A DNA stretch of 50,207 nt, from the IMG/VR virus record IMGVR_UViG_3300035666_000033, positions 1 through 50,207 of that record; one strand, written 5' to 3'. Of this stretch, positions 49,001 to 50,207 are shown in pieces. The notes beneath the pieces are model-generated. The model did not search any database. It had not been told where the DNA came from and was given only the letters and a program-made list of their open reading frames with translations. Each line of letters opens with the position of its first letter. Positions within the stretch are counted from its first letter, which is position 1. This DNA is from a virus. The translations under genes and the position numbers were made by a program.

Positions 49001-50207
49001 CGAGCGCATCCGCCTGCGCGATGAGACCATCGCAGCCTATGAGCAGTTCATGCGCAAGGCCGACGCCAGCTTCGCCGAGAGCGAAGATAAGAAGGAGGAC
49101 GAGCGCGCCAAGGGCAAGCAGGCTGGGCTTCTTTCCTTCCTGTCGAACAAGAGCGGAAGCGCGCCGTACTTGGAAGACATGGGCGTCGATAGCATCGTGT
49201 TCGACGAGGCGCACGTCTTCAAGAATTCCGCCCAGACCGTCGATTTCAAGGGCGCCAAGTTCCTTTCCCTGTCTCCGGCATCGAAGCGCGGCATTGATGC
49301 ACAGGCCAAATCCTGGCTCATCCGTGGAAAGTCGGAACTGAAGGACGGCGTCCTGATGCTGACCGCCACGCCGATCACCAATAGCCCGCTGGAAATCTAC
49401 GCCATGCTGTCGCTGGCCATCGGGCATGAGCGCGTGAATGACATGTGCCTTGGCATCAAGGGCGCCGACAACTTCATGGAAATGATGTGCGCCAAGGAGA
49501 ACCAGGACGACGTGACAATGGACGGCGTAGCTCGCACCACGGACGTGTTCGTCGGCCTCAACAACGTCGGCGTGCTGCGCAAGGCGCTTTCGAGCGCCTT
49601 CACCATCCGTTCAGCAGAGGATGTCGGCGAGCAGATTGTTGTTCCTGACCGCGAAGAGAAGGCTACACCGGTGACGCTTCCCAAGGACATCGTTGATCGC
49701 CTGAAGCTCTACAAGGGCGCTTTCCGCTGGGCCATTGACGAAATCTCCGAGAAGTCGCCGAACCGTGGCGACAAGGGCGCATTCGATGAAGTCTCGCGCC
49801 ACTTCGGCGAGGAAATGGCACTGGTAGGACACCCGTTCAACCTCATCAACAAGATGACGCTGTTGATCGCCGATCCTGAGCTTGACCAGCGCGCCACCTT
49901 CTACAGCTTCATTGCCGCCCAGGCCGACAAGGCAAAGGCAGCCATTGAGCAGTTCAACGCCAAGCGGTTCAGCGAAGACCGTCCGCGCCCGTCACCAATG
50001 ACCGACGAGAGCGCCATTGTTGGCCGCAAGACCACCAAGGATGCCGCTGGCAACGAGAGCGAGCTACTGAAGATCGAGGTTCGCGCCAAGGTCATCGACG
50101 GAAACCGGGTTGCGATTGACACCATCGACCCGGACACCCAGAGCGCATTCGAGGCCATCGCCGAAAAACTTGGCCTTGACCTGGATGTCTCAGTCCCTCC
50201 GAAACTG
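46047..50207 (+). CDS. DarB-like N6-adenine methylase / SNF2 helicase, partial
   Basis: 1387 codons are present; the C-terminus lies beyond the window. The methylase domain has YEYYTPKPIAEGVWELM, motif I GGKVLDPCAGVGIFGA (about 176-191) and motif IV NVPFGG (about 247-252, an NPPY variant). The helicase domain has QNAFVRLQGREFGG, motif I GDGVGLGKTFQG (about 890-901), DEAH (about 1053-1056) and motif III MLTATPITNSP (about 1103-1113). This domain order is that of P1 DarB, a virion protein injected to protect DNA from type I restriction. It follows the DarA-type gene by 13 bases. Confidence 0.92.
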   Translation, partial: MLNRIAFDDAVGSGGLLARLKLVGELAKIKVGLKDVGDGPLASVKRLKLASRANQIRVDLGAHAARAEPVAQQQEGSEEPQAPRNQTAQYYEFDPNRKPAQRKKDNAAAMSLLARIDSGEIDPSRLTPEEKLALAKYSGTGGALVGADGKKGSAYEYYTPKPIAEGVWELMSELGFQGGKVLDPCAGVGIFGATAPLSAAIDAVELNETSGRINGLVNAGPGYSATVAPFEKVAAGTPDEQYDAIVTNVPFGGVADRGGNQLHDNRYQKEPLQNYFILRSLEKLKPGGLAVFITPPRCVSGKGGKEEELRVKASYTAEFLGAYRLPNSVFGTASADTMTDVIAFRKYSRETLDKIAELREQSPQSLIDANVQWQPFIEGRYFDSEGKRFVLGDFVPKDPNKFRDVDRVITQASVGEIGKMLKRFPDSRVNWDLLGTVETTPIIYRDGDTITQSGQTLQMQGGRWAPMMRSEESADAAELVWKLKTPYSAFESRVTWIEAEKCVDYMIETSQSLDIPAWLRGAMAEIRRLKDAGERAQFWNAGIVGMSVAQVLEERLGEEIGVNFAEEYPALTDAMQRVSVAAKKRPSVLGGKVKEGLATIGNHYQKKTGFSAVWRGDVQQQAPTVEITADSSFEGLRYKTKSIWAGMDEAKAIYGDGFEPYEDPAWCISPDGKSVTRADDYYVGNYADFLKRADADIAAATDEKIRAKLLRQKLDAATRIDKVDVSKLTFNLFSPHVTLEEKAEFLRRFVHPSASVIYDEKTGEKRVDIDVPGSKLTDREKLLNRIGDYLKNGTITLGGAKLGMDDAKALQELRKMVNTANEQFNGWVRGNRAIVSRLESVASDPEKLRFRSVSDESPLPVPGLNPELKLHGYQNAFVRLQGREFGGGNGDGVGLGKTFQGLVAVQYAQSIGVKTKTLFVVPNSVLSNWRKEAMRAYSSTDDCLFVGLREGKGGKPVVSSSNFDADLTAVMENRHSKIFMTLEAFERIRLRDETIAAYEQFMRKADASFAESEDKKEDERAKGKQAGLLSFLSNKSGSAPYLEDMGVDSIVFDEAHVFKNSAQTVDFKGAKFLSLSPASKRGIDAQAKSWLIRGKSELKDGVLMLTATPITNSPLEIYAMLSLAIGHERVNDMCLGIKGADNFMEMMCAKENQDDVTMDGVARTTDVFVGLNNVGVLRKALSSAFTIRSAEDVGEQIVVPDREEKATPVTLPKDIVDRLKLYKGAFRWAIDEISEKSPNRGDKGAFDEVSRHFGEEMALVGHPFNLINKMTLLIADPELDQRATFYSFIAAQADKAKAAIEQFNAKRFSEDRPRPSPMTDESAIVGRKTTKDAAGNESELLKIEVRAKVIDGNRVAIDTIDPDTQSAFEAIAEKLGLDLDVSVPPKL

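Noticed and set aside
47685-49427. 580-codon minus-strand frame opposite the DarB-like gene
   Set aside because: The plus strand carries ordered helicase motifs. The minus frame is a GC-skew shadow with no start signal or domain.
1-50207. Integrase, attachment sites, tRNA genes and insertion sequences
   Set aside because: None was recognised on either strand. The window seems to be an internal part of the phage genome.

Overview
The window looks like about 50 kb of a GC-rich temperate phage or prophage with a contractile tail (tail-sheath and tail-tube candidates, spike, PAAR tip). The lysis genes (signal-anchor-type GH24 endolysin, Rz/Rz1-like spanins) point to a Gram-negative host, probably a beta- or gammaproteobacterium; the sequence does not fix the genus. 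No integrase, attachment site, tRNA, rRNA, portal or tape-measure gene was seen, so the phage continues beyond both edges.

Left arm (1-15631, minus strand). One long, tightly overlapping early block reads leftward from a well-formed sigma70-type promoter, P_L, at 16211-16239. Its first half is a recombination set: an iron-sulfur-type PD-(D/E)XK nuclease, RecT, a Rad50-like ATPase, an RdgC protein fused to an FtsK gamma domain, and SSB. Many small conserved phage proteins are interspersed, including ASCH, GNAT and Gp37/Gp68-family members. Intrinsic terminators follow ssb and the 95-residue cysteine-rich gene. Beyond the first lie a C-type-lectin-fold protein whose C-terminus resembles a diversity-generating-retroelement variable region, and dUTPase. 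Beyond the second lie a small gene and a DNA cytosine-5 methyltransferase cut by the window edge.

Control region (15632-18522). A leader of about 570 nt, rich in competing stem-loops, lies between P_L and the first early gene. A lysogeny operon (repressor, a secreted Rap1a/Tai-like protein, an unknown 311-residue protein) faces leftward and ends in a terminator just upstream of P_L. Operators based on GTAACTATRGTTAC overlap P_L, the presumed P_R and the repressor start. A Cro-like gene, apparently leaderless, starts the rightward transcript, followed by a tR1-like terminator.

Right arm, early part (18546-23090, plus). A CII-family regulator, small HTH proteins, an O-like initiator with iteron-like repeats inside its gene, a DnaC-like loader, DUF1367, a Ref-type nuclease, a DUF1064 nuclease-fold protein and an XRE-type regulator.

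Right arm, late part (23105-41276, plus). Terminase subunits, a likely prohead protease, several head or neck proteins, a major capsid candidate, tail sheath, an EF-hand protein, tail-assembly genes with an apparent +1 frameshift, a complete lysis cassette, tail tube, baseplate hub and spike, and a PAAR tip.

Far right (40785-50207, plus). A DarA-type polyvalent module: a 1571-residue protein with inorganic-pyrophosphatase-like, DarA-like and DUF2958 domains, then a DarB-like N6-adenine methylase/SNF2 helicase cut by the window edge. By analogy with phage P1 these may be packaged and injected to protect incoming DNA from restriction.
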